A stretch of DNA of 64,000 nt from Vulcanisaeta distributa JCM 11217 (GTDB lineage Archaea > Thermoproteota > Thermoprotei > Thermoproteales > Thermocladiaceae). Under the pieces are notes generated by a model that saw nothing but the letters and a program-made list of their open reading frames with translations, had not been told where the DNA came from and ran no database searches. The stretch covers positions 124,001 to 188,000 of the forward strand of contig NZ_BBBJ01000003.1 of assembly GCF_001316005.1 (NCBI RefSeq), in the 5' to 3' direction. Positions 30,889-40,521 of this stretch are shown piece by piece (positions within the stretch are counted from its first letter, which is position 1; every line of letters begins with the position of its first letter). Both the position numbers and the translations under genes were made by a program.

Positions 30889-31502
30889 CTAGGCAATATG
30901 TAGTGATTCTATGTAGTTCGTTGCTCCGGTTAGTATCATTCCTATGGCTAGTGCGGCTATTATTAGGCTCATGAACCTGCCAAGCACCTTAAGTGTGTTG
31001 CTGCCCAGTTTTCTTAGTAATGGTTGTGAGAACCTGATTACGACGTATGTAAATGCTGAGCTTAGGAGCGCCGCTATTATAACCTCGTAGATTGGGTATA
31101 GTGCTGAGAAGAGTATTAACTCTGTTATTGTACCTGGCCCAACAAGTAATGGGGTCACTATGGGCACAAGTACGAATTCCTCAGGCTCCTTAACAGTGCC
31201 AACCGCCCTGGGTCCGCCGGCCATTAGCGTCTCCATGCTATGCCCATGAGGAGTATGCCACCTGCTATCCTGAAGGCGTCCAGGTTAACGCCGAAGGCCT
31301 GCAGTATGTACCTGCCGCCGACTGCGAATATCACCATTAATAGGGGGGGTACGCTGATACCAACCAGTTGGTAGACCCTCCTTAATTGTTCTGGTTCCAT
31401 ATTTATTATGTATATGGAGAGTGTCGGTATCGCACCTATTGGGTTGAGTATTGCTATTAATTGCCCCGTCATATTTAGAATGTCTATTAAGGCTCCAGGC
31501 AC
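30889..31502 (-). CDS. MarC family integral membrane protein, frameshifted
   Basis: About 204 residues, six membrane segments expected. Recognisable by LIAILNPIGAIPTL, GVNLDAFRIAGGILLMGIAM, LVPIVTPLLVGPGTIT and the C-terminal hydrophobic segments. The frame breaks near 31237, where GCATGG should be GCCATGG (GIAMETLMAGGPR). G7 at 31343-31349 turns ISVPLLM into ISVPPLLM. Role of MarC proteins is unknown; some are annotated as NAAT-type transporters. Confidence 0.85.
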
Positions 31503-31653
31503 GGTTAATTAACGCATAATTACTATAATAACCTTTCACTCAATCATTTATATCATCACACACTCAGTGGGGGGGGCAAGTGGCTCACTGATCACCAGTG
31601 CGATAATTAATGCGTAAAAACCCGCTTAAAGCCCTTACGGTGTTGGGTAATTA

Positions 31654-31701
31654 ATGATGATGAATTGGGAACTGATTAGTGACGATGGGTATCCTAACTG
31701 A
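31654..31701 (+). ncRNA. Box C/D guide RNA
   Basis: Box C ATGATGA 31654-31660, an 11-base guide, box D' CTGA 31672-31675, a 3-base spacer, box C' GTGACGA 31679-31685, a 12-base guide and box D CTGA 31698-31701. The spacing is exactly that of archaeal double-guide sRNAs. It lies in the gap 31503-31765 between marC and metE, which otherwise holds only a G8 run at 31569-31576. I could not assign its targets. Confidence 0.72.
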
Positions 31702-31765
31702 TCAGCAAGGATAGCACTCTTCATTTTTATCGAGCCGGTCCGTACTCATCACTTAAGGAACAACC

Positions 31766-32920
31766 TCACTTCTCACCGTACTTACTCCTTAAAATCTTTG
31801 CCGCCTCAGTCATTGAGCGTATCTTTGAGAAGGCTATCCTCCTCTCAAACTTCCTATACATACCAGGCGCAAATCCACAATCTGGGTTCAGCCAAATCCT
31901 CCTCGGGTCAAGAACCCTCACAACCCTTTCAACCCTCTGAACCACGGTTTGCGGATCCTCAACCTGCGGATTCCTAACGTCAATGACGCCAAGCCCAAGC
32001 TCCTTATCACTGGGCAAGTCCTTAGCGAAGACCGCCGGGTCACCACTACCTGGGCTTGCATACTCAAGTACGTACTGCCTAACCTTTATGTCATAGACCT
32101 CAGGCGCGAGCCTCTCGAAGCCTATACCGTAGAACGGCGAGTCTGGATTCGGCCACCTATCCATGTGCATGCCAATCCTAACACCGTCAATCCCCTTTAT
32201 CGTCTCATTTATTAAGTCCCTGGCCAGGTAAAGCTCATTCTTAAACCCCCTGTACTTCTGCCCATGTATTGCCTCAATGACCTTCCTATACCTGTCCGGC
32301 TCATTCTCCCTAGCCTCTATTAAGTCGCCAAGCATTGGTTCATCAAGCTGTATGAAGTCCACACCGGCGTCTCTAAGCCTAATGATCTCCTGCCTAAGCA
32401 CCTTAATGTAGTCCTGGGCCAAATCCTCAGGCTGTGGGTATACCTGCCTTGAGTACTTCGCGTCCCAGGTCTCCCACATGATCAAGTACGGGCTTGGCAA
32501 CGTGACCTTAATCCTCCTATCCGTGACAGACCTAGTGAACCTGAACTCATCAAGCGCTATCACGGCATCCCTAATCTGCTCAACAGCCACAGCCCTCCAG
32601 TAGGTCAACTGAGCCTTATACTGCTTCATTATCTCTATCGCCCTTGGATTAATGTCAGTCACATAAATCAACTTAAACCCAGGTATTTTCTGGCCGACAA
32701 ACGCCACGAAACTAGTCCTCCTCTGCTCCCCCCCATCAGTTATGACGTCCAAACCTGCGAGCTCCTCCTCCTTAACCGTCAACTTAACCGCATCGTCTAA
32801 GTACTCATCAAGCTCCTCCTTACTAATCTCACCCTTATTATACCTATCAAAGGCCTCTATCAACCACCTTGGCCTTGGGAAACTGCCGACTACCGACGTT
32901 GTGAAGGTTAGCTCCTGCAT
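31766..32920 (-). CDS. MetE-like cobalamin-independent methionine synthase core
   Basis: 384 residues, the short archaeal form equivalent to the catalytic C-terminal half of MetE. Zn and substrate residues appear in SVGSFPRP, VITDGGEQRRTSFV, DFIQLDEPML, IGMHMDRW and LNPDCGF. It transfers methyl groups to homocysteine to make methionine; archaeal forms may use a corrinoid donor. C7 at 32728-32734 inserts a Gly into TDGEQRR. Otherwise intact. Confidence 0.88.
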   Translation of the reverse strand: MQELTFTTSVVGSFPRPRWLIEAFDRYNKGEISKEELDEYLDDAVKLTVKEEELAGLDVITDGGEQRRTSFVAFVGQKIPGFKLIYVTDINPRAIEIMKQYKAQLTYWRAVAVEQIRDAVIALDEFRFTRSVTDRRIKVTLPSPYLIMWETWDAKYSRQVYPQPEDLAQDYIKVLRQEIIRLRDAGVDFIQLDEPMLGDLIEARENEPDRYRKVIEAIHGQKYRGFKNELYLARDLINETIKGIDGVRIGMHMDRWPNPDSPFYGIGFERLAPEVYDIKVRQYVLEYASPGSGDPAVFAKDLPSDKELGLGVIDVRNPQVEDPQTVVQRVERVVRVLDPRRIWLNPDCGFAPGMYRKFERRIAFSKIRSMTEAAKILRSKYGEK

Positions 32921-32940
32921 TACTTAGTACGAATTACTTA

Positions 32941-32950
32941 GTTTATAAAG
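32941..32950 (-). promoter_or_regulatory. TATA element of the MetE-like gene
   Basis: CTTTATAAAC on the minus strand, 26 bases before ATG 32920. Confidence 0.55.
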
Positions 32951-33018
32951 TATTACGCCAAAGCCCAACACGGAGGTAACAACTAATTATTTAGAATTTA
33001 TAGATGTGAGTATAAAGT

Positions 33019-34098
33019 TTACGGCGCCGGCCCAATACCAGCAACCTTTGGGTACGGCCTAGCCTCCCAAACAGCCCTCAAACCGCACACATACCTTGTC
33101 AGTCTCTCCACGCCAATGCCGAAACCCGCGGTCTTCAGTGGGTATAACTCCCTAAGCATCTCCAGGTACCACCTATACTTATTTGGGTCCTCACCACCCT
33201 CCCTCATTCTAGCGATTACCTTAACAGGTTCATACTCACGCTCAGCACCGCTAATAGCCTCACCGAAGCCTCAGGATAAAGCATGTCAAAGTCCCTAAGT
33301 ATGCCAGGCCTCTGCGGGTCTTCACGGTCGTAGAATCCCCCCCTAGCTCCCTTGGGGTAATCAATTATGAAGAATGGATTCTCATGATATGCGGAAAGAA
33401 GCTTCTCACACTCCCACCTAATCTCAGTATTTGGCGGATTTTTACATCCAAGTTCATTAACGAGCTCCACAGCCTCCTTATGCGTATACCTCCTGAATGG
33501 TTTCTTAAAATCTGGGAGTTGCCTATTGAGCTTCGTCTCAAGTTCCTTACCGTAGTTATCCTTAACCCTCTTAACCACGTATATAATCATGTCCTCAGCA
33601 AGGTCGATTACCTGGTCGTAAGTGGCGCCATAAACCTCAAGATCAAGTTGGTAAAACTCAACAAGATGCCTACCAGTAAAGACGCTATCATTTGGCTCAA
33701 ACCTAATGTTAGGGCTTAGGAAGTAGATCTTGCCTAATGACGCAGCCATGTACTGCTTATAGAGTATGGCGCTTGACATAACCTTATACTCCATGCCGTA
33801 GAAATCCACGGTGGCTTGCTTCGCACCCCCTAATCCCTGGATCAGTCACTGGGCCTATTATTGGTGCCAATACCTCAGTAAAACCCCCCCTTGAGTTTAG
33901 GAAGTCCCTTAACGCGTCTATTATCTCGGCCTGGACCTTAAAGACGAGTTTATACTTATCCTCCCTGGCCCACCTCCACGAGTGAACAAGCCACTCCCTG
34001 AGGAACTCCAGGTATTTACCCTGGTCAGAAACCATCTTTTCAAACTCCAGGACGGCAGGGTGGAAATAAGGCTCTCTCCTCTCGGGCCACTTATCCAT
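33019..34098 (-). CDS. AsnRS-like class II synthetase or asparagine synthetase (AS-AR type), two frame breaks
   Basis: About 360 residues. Class II catalytic core: PIIGPVTDPGIRGAKQATVDF, motif 2 region NIRFEPND...FYQLDLE, ENPFFIIDYPKGARG-FYDRED and motif 3 FGIGVERLTRYVCGL. There is no N-terminal OB-fold anticodon domain. That suits the archaeal AsnRS paralog that makes asparagine rather than charging tRNA. Breaks: C5 at 33826-33830 (four give RGAKQATVDF) and CC at 33269-33270 (three give YPEGFGEAISGAERE). C7 runs near 33337 and 33884 insert Gly. Confidence 0.78.
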
Positions 34099-34174
34099 AC
34101 GGCAATTCTAATGTTAATTGTCTTTTAAACATGCCTTAAAAAATGACAATAAGAACAGCGTTAATACCAACATA

Positions 34175-35674
34175 TTATCCGTTATTAATCATGAAGTCAA
34201 TGTTTAATGCATCCTTAACTACTGAGGAAAACTTGTCAATTTGCCTCATTAACAAGTCAATGCTAGTTAAGCCCTGTGAATTACGTTTAGGCAGTCCAGC
34301 GATTTCCCTGGCCATATTAAGCACGAAATTCCTGAAGTTGGGATCACCTAATGAATCATGAAGCGTTACTCCGATTACCAAATCCCTTTCCCTAAACACC
34401 CCCCCATCTACCTGTTCCGCAGGTCTTCCATTCCTCTCCTTAATCATTATCAATGGTTCATCACCAACGTACTGAGGAACGCCCCTATGTATCTCATAGC
34501 CCCCCCTAACCTCAATACCCTCTAACTCACCCCCCCTTAATCCAACAGCCTTTGAGAGCGATACTATCTTTTCAACGCCATATACCGTGTTGACATTGAC
34601 CAGGCCAAGCCCGTTATAGTTACCTGGAACACCTGCCTCAAGACCATGCGGATCGCTTAATACCTTACCCAATGCTTGAAAGCCACCACATATGCCTAGT
34701 ATAACGGCTGAACCCTTAATCCTCATTAATGCCCTATCCAAACCAACCCTCCTCATCCAATCAAGGCTCGCCACAACGTTCTTGGAACCAGGCAGTATAA
34801 CGAGGTGCGGTTCACCTAATTCCTTTGGGCTCCTGACTACCCTAACCGTGACATCATCCTCGAGAATCAATGGGTAAACATCATTGAAATTAGAAATGTA
34901 TGGATACGCAATTAACGCAATATCTAGTGGTCCATTACCAATTGGCCTTAAATCCATGGAATCCTCAGGCCACAGCCACAAGTCATCAACGTAGGGTAAA
35001 ACCCCCCCAAGGACAGGCCTACCCGTCCTCTCCTCAAGCCACTTTATTGCGCTATCAAGTAGTCTCTCGTCACCTCTGAACTTATTGATGATGAAGCCCC
35101 TAACTAACCTCCTCCACCTCGGTGGTAATGACCTCATTAAGCCAAGCCCCTGAATAAATGAGCCACCTCTATCTATGTCAAGTACCACAAACACGTTTGC
35201 GCCAAGCCACTCAGCGGGTCTGAAATTAGCTATATCCCTATTAGCGAGGTTGGGTTCATAAGCCGACCCAGCGCCCTCGCCAATTACTACATCATATTCC
35301 TCAGTCAACCTACGTATGCTGACCTTAACGGCATTAATTGCGAGGCGGCGTATTGGATAATTGTTAAGGTATTCGTTGAAGGATAGTTGAGCCCTTGGCT
35401 TACCAAGTATTACGTATTCAGCCCTATCACTTGACATGGGCTTTATTAGGATTGGGTTGTGATAAATGCTGGGCATTAAGCCGGCCACGTAGGCCTGCAT
35501 GGCCTGGGCCAGCGCTATCTCGCCACCCTCAATGGCTGGGTAGCTATTAAGTGACATGTTCTGCGCCTTAAACGGTGATGCGTGAAAGCCCCGGACCCTA
35601 AGTATTCTTAGTAATGCACTAACTATTGCGGTCTTTCCTGAATCGCTCATTGTTGATAATATGTATATATTCAC
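34175..35674 (-). CDS. cobQ: Cobyric acid synthase
   Basis: About 500 residues. An N-terminal ATP-binding domain (TMSDSGKTAIVSALLR, SPFKAQNMSLNSY, VFVVLDIDRGGSF) and a C-terminal glutamine amidotransferase domain with nucleophile in GICGGFQALG and His in YEIHRG. Amidates four side chains of adenosylcobyrinic acid diamide. GTG 35674, 27 bases after a TATA element, gives VNIYILSTMSDSGKT, so the longer frame up to 35791 is not needed. C7 runs inflate VRGYEIH to VRGGYEIH and VLGVLP to VLGGVLP without breaking the frame. Confidence 0.92.
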   Translation of the reverse strand: MNIYILSTMSDSGKTAIVSALLRILRVRGFHASPFKAQNMSLNSYPAIEGGEIALAQAMQAYVAGLMPSIYHNPILIKPMSSDRAEYVILGKPRAQLSFNEYLNNYPIRRLAINAVKVSIRRLTEEYDVVIGEGAGSAYEPNLANRDIANFRPAEWLGANVFVVLDIDRGGSFIQGLGLMRSLPPRWRRLVRGFIINKFRGDERLLDSAIKWLEERTGRPVLGGVLPYVDDLWLWPEDSMDLRPIGNGPLDIALIAYPYISNFNDVYPLILEDDVTVRVVRSPKELGEPHLVILPGSKNVVASLDWMRRVGLDRALMRIKGSAVILGICGGFQALGKVLSDPHGLEAGVPGNYNGLGLVNVNTVYGVEKIVSLSKAVGLRGGELEGIEVRGGYEIHRGVPQYVGDEPLIMIKERNGRPAEQVDGGVFRERDLVIGVTLHDSLGDPNFRNFVLNMAREIAGLPKRNSQGLTSIDLLMRQIDKFSSVVKDALNIDFMINNG

Positions 35675-35696
35675 TAAGGGCGTTATAGTATTAAGG

Positions 35697-35706
35697 CAAT
35701 AAATCT
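35697..35706 (-). promoter_or_regulatory. TATA element of cobQ
   Basis: AGATTTATTG on the minus strand, about 27 bases before GTG 35674. It supports the shorter start. Confidence 0.5.
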
Positions 35707-35772
35707 TTACCTCATCATCTAAAGAAGAAAATTTAAGTACCTTAGCGTAAAGAATTATCAAGTGATGTTTAT

Positions 35773-36375
35773 ATGACCGAGTGGGCCACAATGAGGAATT
35801 ATAGGTTATGGGTGGGCTTAGCCCTCATGGCGTTATCCACATACCTAATCATTAAGCTTTATGATAACCTCTTCCTAAGCCTTAAGGTGCCTGTTGTTGC
35901 CATAGGCCCTGATGGCGTTTTAAAGGTTATTGGGTCAATACAGCCATTCACAAGCCCCGTTCTTGCATACGATATCATACTAAGCATAGTATTGACGGCA
36001 ATTTTATCATCACTAGCCTCGGTACTTATTTACTCCTCAATAGTGAGTAGTAGGTATGGAGGCAATGCCGCTAATCAAGGTGGTTCAGTCGTCAGCGTGA
36101 ATGATGATAGGGTCATTAACGCCATAAGTTCCATTGCATTATCAAGTCTAGAGAAGAAAGCCCTTCAGGTGATACGTAGGAGGGGGGGTGGCATGATAAC
36201 GCAGGCGGAGTTAGGGCGTGAGTTAGGGTTGAGTAAGTACCAGGTATCAAGGCTTGTGAAGAGACTTGAGGTGAAGGGGGGGGTTATTGAGAGGAGGAGG
36301 GCTGGTGTCACCAATGTTTTAATTCTACGTAATGGTTTTAACACCCTGGACAAGCCCAGAAAGAATGAGAACTAG
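35773..36375 (+). CDS. Membrane protein with C-terminal winged-helix DNA-binding domain
   Basis: 200 residues. Two membrane segments (LWVGLALMALSTYLII and AYDIILSIVLTAILSSLASVL) flank an outside loop. After a linker comes a MarR-like winged helix (ALQVIRRRGG...ITQAELGRELGLSKYQVSRL then VKRLE..KG.VIERRR). Such tethered regulators sense the membrane or outside. Start ATG 35773 or 35791. G7 at 36182-36188 and G8 at about 36276-36283 add Gly. Its 3' end overlaps the converging regulator by 51 bases. Confidence 0.7.
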   Translation: MTEWATMRNYRLWVGLALMALSTYLIIKLYDNLFLSLKVPVVAIGPDGVLKVIGSIQPFTSPVLAYDIILSIVLTAILSSLASVLIYSSIVSSRYGGNAANQGGSVVSVNDDRVINAISSIALSSLEKKALQVIRRRGGGMITQAELGRELGLSKYQVSRLVKRLEVKGGVIERRRAGVTNVLILRNGFNTLDKPRKNEN

Positions 36376-36648
36376 GTTATCCCTATTATTCTGAGCATTT
36401 ATCAATGCCTCAAGGCCCTTCCTAGTAAGGTAAACCCCCCCTGAGTAAGGTTCCCACCTAACTAGGCCTAGACCCTTCAACTCATTTAAGTAACGTATTA
36501 ACCTATCATAAGGTACACCAACCATCATTGCAAGCCTACTTAATTTATCACAACTCCCCATTTTATCTAGGGAAAGCAGTATGTCCGCGTATATCTCAAT
36601 CCTAGTCCTCGGTTTCTTCCTGTACATCAAGAGACATAGTCTCTGCAA
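36325..36648 (-). CDS. Winged-helix transcription regulator
   Basis: About 100 residues; ATG 36627 (MYRKKPRTRIEIYADILLSL) is a good start. HTH LSRLAMMVGVPYDRLIRYLNELKGLGL and wing GVYLTRKGLEAL match the archaeal HTH_45/Sso10a-type fold. A palindrome and repeat lie 40-95 bases upstream and could be its own operator. Convergent 51-base overlap with the gene at 35773. Confidence 0.7.
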   Translation of the reverse strand: MQRLCLLMYRKKPRTRIEIYADILLSLDKMGSCDKLSRLAMMVGVPYDRLIRYLNELKGLGLVRWEPYSGGVYLTRKGLEALINAQNNRDNLVLILSGLVQGVKTIT

Positions 36649-36690
36649 CAGTCTTTAACCATATCGTAAAGGCGCACAGGCAACTAAACG

Positions 36691-36721
36691 GCAACCTTAT
36701 TGCAACCTTTATTAAGGTTGC
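36691..36721. promoter_or_regulatory. Operator-like palindrome with an extra direct half-site
   Basis: 36702-36721 reads GCAACCTTTATTAAGGTTGC, a perfect palindrome of 8-base arms around TATT. A further copy of the half-site, GCAACCTTAT, sits at 36691-36700. It lies upstream of the winged-helix gene on the minus strand and downstream of the gene at 36765, so binding by that regulator is the simplest reading. Confidence 0.55.
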
Positions 36722-36764
36722 AAAACACGCAATAATTTTAAATTATTTTTAACACTGTAGGGAA

Positions 36765-37337
36765 TTATGAGTGCTTCTTAACCGATACATGAATTACTGG
36801 AATCATCACGCACTTGCCACTGCCCGTAATGACAACATTATTCACAGCACCAAAGTCCACATTAACGTCGTAACTAGTGCCATTAACAATAATGGGGCTT
36901 GGTCCAAGGGGGGGTATTTCGAACTTGCCGCTCGGTAATGTGCAATTATATGTTTGCCCATTGGCTACGGCTTGAACACTAACAACGTATAGTCGTATTA
37001 TGTTATACGTACCATTAGTTAGTGAGCACTGGGCAGCGAGTTGACTTGTATTAACTAACTGTACTAAGTCAAAAGTCGTTTGTGTTAGGCTACAGGTTAC
37101 CCAAGTATTGTTGCCACCACCCTCCTTATGAAAGGCGATCTCACTTATTGTTACGTATAGGTGATCAACCTTAACAGGCTTGTCAGATAAGTAAACATAT
37201 ACCTGACTCGCGGGGCTTGTAATTCCACTAGGTGCTATGCCTATGCCATGCCCACTAAGCATTAAGTATGCAACTACTCCTATTACTACCACTACAACCA
37301 CTATTGCACCTATGACCCAACCCTTCACCTGAACCAC
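36765..37337 (-). CDS. DUF4382-like membrane-anchored protein
   Basis: 190 residues from GTG 37337. A membrane segment (VIGAIVVVVVVIGVVAYLML) is followed by a domain matching the DUF4382 pattern: VYVYLSDKPVKVDHLYVTIS, EIAFHKEGG...W, DLVQL and LTNGTYNIIRLYV. Two or three cysteines may form disulfides outside the cell. C7 at 37352-37358 separates the TATA element from the start. Confidence 0.7.
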   Translation of the reverse strand: MVQVKGWVIGAIVVVVVVIGVVAYLMLSGHGIGIAPSGITSPASQVYVYLSDKPVKVDHLYVTISEIAFHKEGGGNNTWVTCSLTQTTFDLVQLVNTSQLAAQCSLTNGTYNIIRLYVVSVQAVANGQTYNCTLPSGKFEIPPLGPSPIIVNGTSYDVNVDFGAVNNVVITGSGKCVMIPVIHVSVKKHS

Positions 37338-37360
37338 CCAACGTCACGACACCCCCCCAA

Positions 37361-37370
37361 TTTTAATAAG
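37361..37370 (-). promoter_or_regulatory. TATA element of the DUF4382-like gene
   Basis: CTTATTAAAA on the minus strand, 28 bases before GTG 37337. Confidence 0.5.
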
Positions 37371-37455
37371 GTATACTGGAGAAACCACCGTGGAATTTCC
37401 GTGAAAAGCACCATTAATTATTTTAAAACATGAAAATTACATAAACCCAACCGTA

Positions 37456-38798
37456 ATGACTGAAAGGATCACCTGGCTAAAGAGGGACCTAAGCACACTG
37501 GAGCTGCTAGCTCTTGGTTACTCGGATGTATCATCAACCTATTACTTCACGCTAGGCATAGTTGCGCTTAACTCAGGGCCTCTACTGCCAATAACGATGC
37601 TTCTAGGATCCCTATCCCTATGGCTCGTTGGGCTAGCATACGTGGAATTTGGAAGTTCAATACCAAGGACAGGCGGTGCCTACTACTACATACGCCGTGA
37701 ACTGGGTAATACCTGGGGCTTTATTGCAGGTTGGCTATTGAGCTTTGACCAAATACTAATGATAGCATACGGCGCCCTGGGCACGATTAATTACCTCAGC
37801 GTAATTATACCTCCTGCCTCACGATGGCCCATTAACTCCATATTATCAATCTTAGTAATAATTTAGTAATAATAATGATAATGGTGATAAATATACTTGG
37901 AGTAAAGGCCTCAGCCCGTTTTAACCTAACCCTACTGACGATTGACTTAATTGGAATAATGGCATTATTAGTATTCGGTTATTACCTGGTGATTAATCGT
38001 GGAGTTGCCATGCCTAGGCTAACATTCAATTATGATTATTTAGTTCATGGACTGACATATTCACTTAGGGGTTACACAGGCATTGACGTTATTGCTCAGT
38101 CAACTGGAGAGGCCATGACGCCTTACATATCAGTACCAAGAGCAATAATTGGGGGGGTATCTGCGTTATCGACTGTCGTGGCATTGCTGCTATCATTATT
38201 GGCGATATTATCGGGCGCGTTAACGATAGTTTCCAGCAATGTTGGTGATCCCATAGGTGCTCTGGCGAGATACCTGCTCCATAATACGTATCTATCCACC
38301 TATATCTCGATATCAATAGCAATAGTGCTCCTCATATCCGTCAATGCCGGCATCGTGGACTTCTCAAGGAGTATCTACGTAATGAGTGAAGACGGCTTGT
38401 TACCAGGCAGGTTAAGCAGTGTTCATGGTAGGTATAGAACGCCTCATTTAGCAATAATAATCTCATCATTAGTAGCTATGCTATTCGTGATACCAGGCAG
38501 TGTTGAGCTTATTACGGACTCCTACGCAATAGCCTCAACCATCGTATATTTAATGACTATGATCGCATTAATAATATATAGAAATAAGGAACCCAACCTA
38601 ATGCGTTACTTCAGAATACCGGGCATAGTCGTAGGGCAATTAGAAATACCCATTGTATCTATTGTCGGTATTGCCATATATACATTCTCGATTATTCTCA
38701 TAACCCTAGTTAAGGCGATATACGTGTTAATGGTGTTGTCATGGTTATTCATAGGCACGCTACTGTACATGCTTAATAAATCTTCTCGACGCACTTGA
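37456..38798 (+). CDS. APC family amino acid permease, frameshifted
   Basis: About 447 residues, ~12 membrane segments. APC features: LALGYSDVSSTYYFTLGIVA, SIPRTGGAYYYIRRELG and SLRGYTGIDVIAQSTGEA. The frame breaks near 37862-37866, where TTT should be TTTT to read ILVIILVIIMIMVINILGV. This is the one clear break in an A/T run. G7 at 38151-38157 codes IIGGVSA. Its 3' end overlaps the RCK gene by 26 bases. Confidence 0.85.
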
Positions 38799-39423
38799 CC
38801 ACGGAGTCCGAGGCACCAACAATAAGTAATTTATCACCAGCCTCAATCCTAAGTTCCTCATCACTAATTATCACGTCCTCACCCCCCCTTATAATCAGTG
38901 GTATTGCCACACCGCACTTCCTGGCAACATCCCTAACCTCCTGGTTTATGTATGGCGACTCCGAACTAATCACGACGTAATATGCCTGCACCTTATCATC
39001 GGAATAAAGCAATTGCTTAAATGGCAACCTTAGATAATGGGCAATCTTCGATAGGATGGCGTCCACAATAGGTATTGCGTAGATGCCTAACTCAATGAAT
39101 GAGTCAAGGTACCTCTCCTTATTACTAACCAATGCTATTATTGTTGGTACACCCCTCGACTTCGCAATCCTAGCAACCTCCAGGTTGGATTCATCATCCA
39201 TGGATAGAACCACAACCTCACTCTCATCAATTCCGGCATCCCTGAGTATTGATTCATCCCTTGGATTACCTACATGGACATAGGCAGGGACACCCCCCCT
39301 ACCCAGTTTTGCCTCATTCTCATTACCCGCTATCATACTTACATCATAGCCATTACCGACTAATAGCCTAGCAACTACGACGCTTATCTCATTCACCCCC
39401 CCTATAATCAACGCCTTACGCAC
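38773..39423 (-). CDS. TrkA/KtrA-type RCK protein
   Basis: 216 residues. A Rossmann RCK-N domain (ALIIGGVNEISVVVARLLVG, SILRDAGIDESEVVVLSMDD) and an RCK-C domain (IIRGGEDVIISDEELRIEAG). It gates K+ or other transporters in response to NAD(H) or nucleotides. The converging APC permease is a possible partner. Three C7 runs insert Gly at 38882, 39293 and 39396, one of them in the nucleotide-binding turn. Confidence 0.82.
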   Translation of the reverse strand: MRKALIIGGVNEISVVVARLLVGNGYDVSMIAGNENEAKLGRGGVPAYVHVGNPRDESILRDAGIDESEVVVLSMDDESNLEVARIAKSRGVPTIIALVSNKERYLDSFIELGIYAIPIVDAILSKIAHYLRLPFKQLLYSDDKVQAYYVVISSESPYINQEVRDVARKCGVAIPLIIRGGEDVIISDEELRIEAGDKLLIVGASDSVVKCVEKIY

Positions 39424-39456
39424 AAGCCTTAAGCAAGGCTGTATTTAAAAACCGAT

Positions 39457-40430
39457 TTATCTAAGGTCAACCTGCCTACCATAACCCTCAAGAAACCTCC
39501 TCAAGTCATCCTCCCTAGGCAGGTTTTCCTCATCACCCCCCCTAACCATCACCACCATCGCAGCCGCTGCCGAAGCCCTCCTCATGGCACTCTCCACATC
39601 ATGACCTCTAAGTATTGATGCAAGGAAAACACCCGCATAGGCATCACCAGCACCTATGGGATCCTTAACAGGTACCCTAAATGCATCGACCTTAACAACC
39701 CTACCCTCCCAATATGCCACCGAGCCCTTAACGCCAAGCTTAAGCACAATCCTATCAATGCCGAATCTTGAACGTAACTCCTTAAACACATCATCAATTG
39801 CGGACACGCCAAGCAATAAATTTGCCTCATCCTCATCGAGGAACACAATATCCACGAAACTAAGCGCCTTCGAAAGCACGTTAATCGCATCCTCCACCCG
39901 CACCCACAGCTTCCTCCTATAATTAACATCAAATGACGTAGTAACACCCTTACCGCGGGCGATCTCCAACCCCCCTAAATGCTGCTGACCTAGCGGTGTC
40001 GCTAATGGCCATGGTTATGCCCGTCGTATGAAAAACCCTGGCACTACCAACGTAGTCTGGGTCCACATCATCAGCTTAAGGCCGAGGCTGCGGAACCCCC
40101 CCTCCTGTAATAGAGAACATCGCTGACGCCAGGTATTGGATAATTCCTCTGAACGAAGTATATGCCCGTGGGCCTCTCAGGGTCGAACTTAATATGACTA
40201 ACATCAACACCCTCGCCCCCCCTAAGCCAATTATAGATGAATAGACCAAACTCATCAGCACCAAGCCTAGTTATCAACCCACAACTAACGCCAAGCCTAA
40301 CCAGGGCAACGCATACGTTGGCCTCGGTACCCGTTGCGTGCTTCTCGAAGTAAGTAACGTGCCTAAGCGGTCCATCAGTAACGGCATTAAACTGAACCAA
40401 GGGCTCGCCCAAAGCCACAACCTCAGGCAT
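39457..40430 (-). CDS. kdgK: 2-keto-3-deoxygluconate kinase (PfkB family), two frame breaks
   Basis: About 320 residues. VVALGEPLVQFNAVTDGPLR, HATGTEANVCVALVRLG, DERP-like substrate loop RPTGIYFVQRNYPIPG and the PfkB signature DPIGAGDAYAGVF match crenarchaeal KDG kinase of the Entner-Doudoroff pathway. Breaks: near 40073 (AGCTGATG, probably AGCCCTGATG) and C6 at 39970-39975 (five give FRGLEIARGKG). Extra Gly from C7 runs at 40096, 40216 and 39536: the usual RKGSAGS and VRGDNE become RRGGSAAS and VRGGDEE. Confidence 0.85.
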
Positions 40431-40491
40431 TGAAGGTGTAAAGACCGCGGCCTATTAAGGAATTACTCTAACAAATTCAGGGAAGCTAAAA

Positions 40492-40501
40492 CCTTAAAAA
40501 C
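40492..40501 (+). promoter_or_regulatory. TATA element of tRNA-Val
   Basis: CCTTAAAAAC about 25 bases before the tRNA 5' end at 40522. Confidence 0.5.
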
Positions 40502-40521
40502 AACACAATTAATGAATCATC

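Noticed and set aside
30889-31236. Independent short membrane protein starting METLMAGG
   Set aside because: It is the second half of MarC, separated only by a missing C near 31237.
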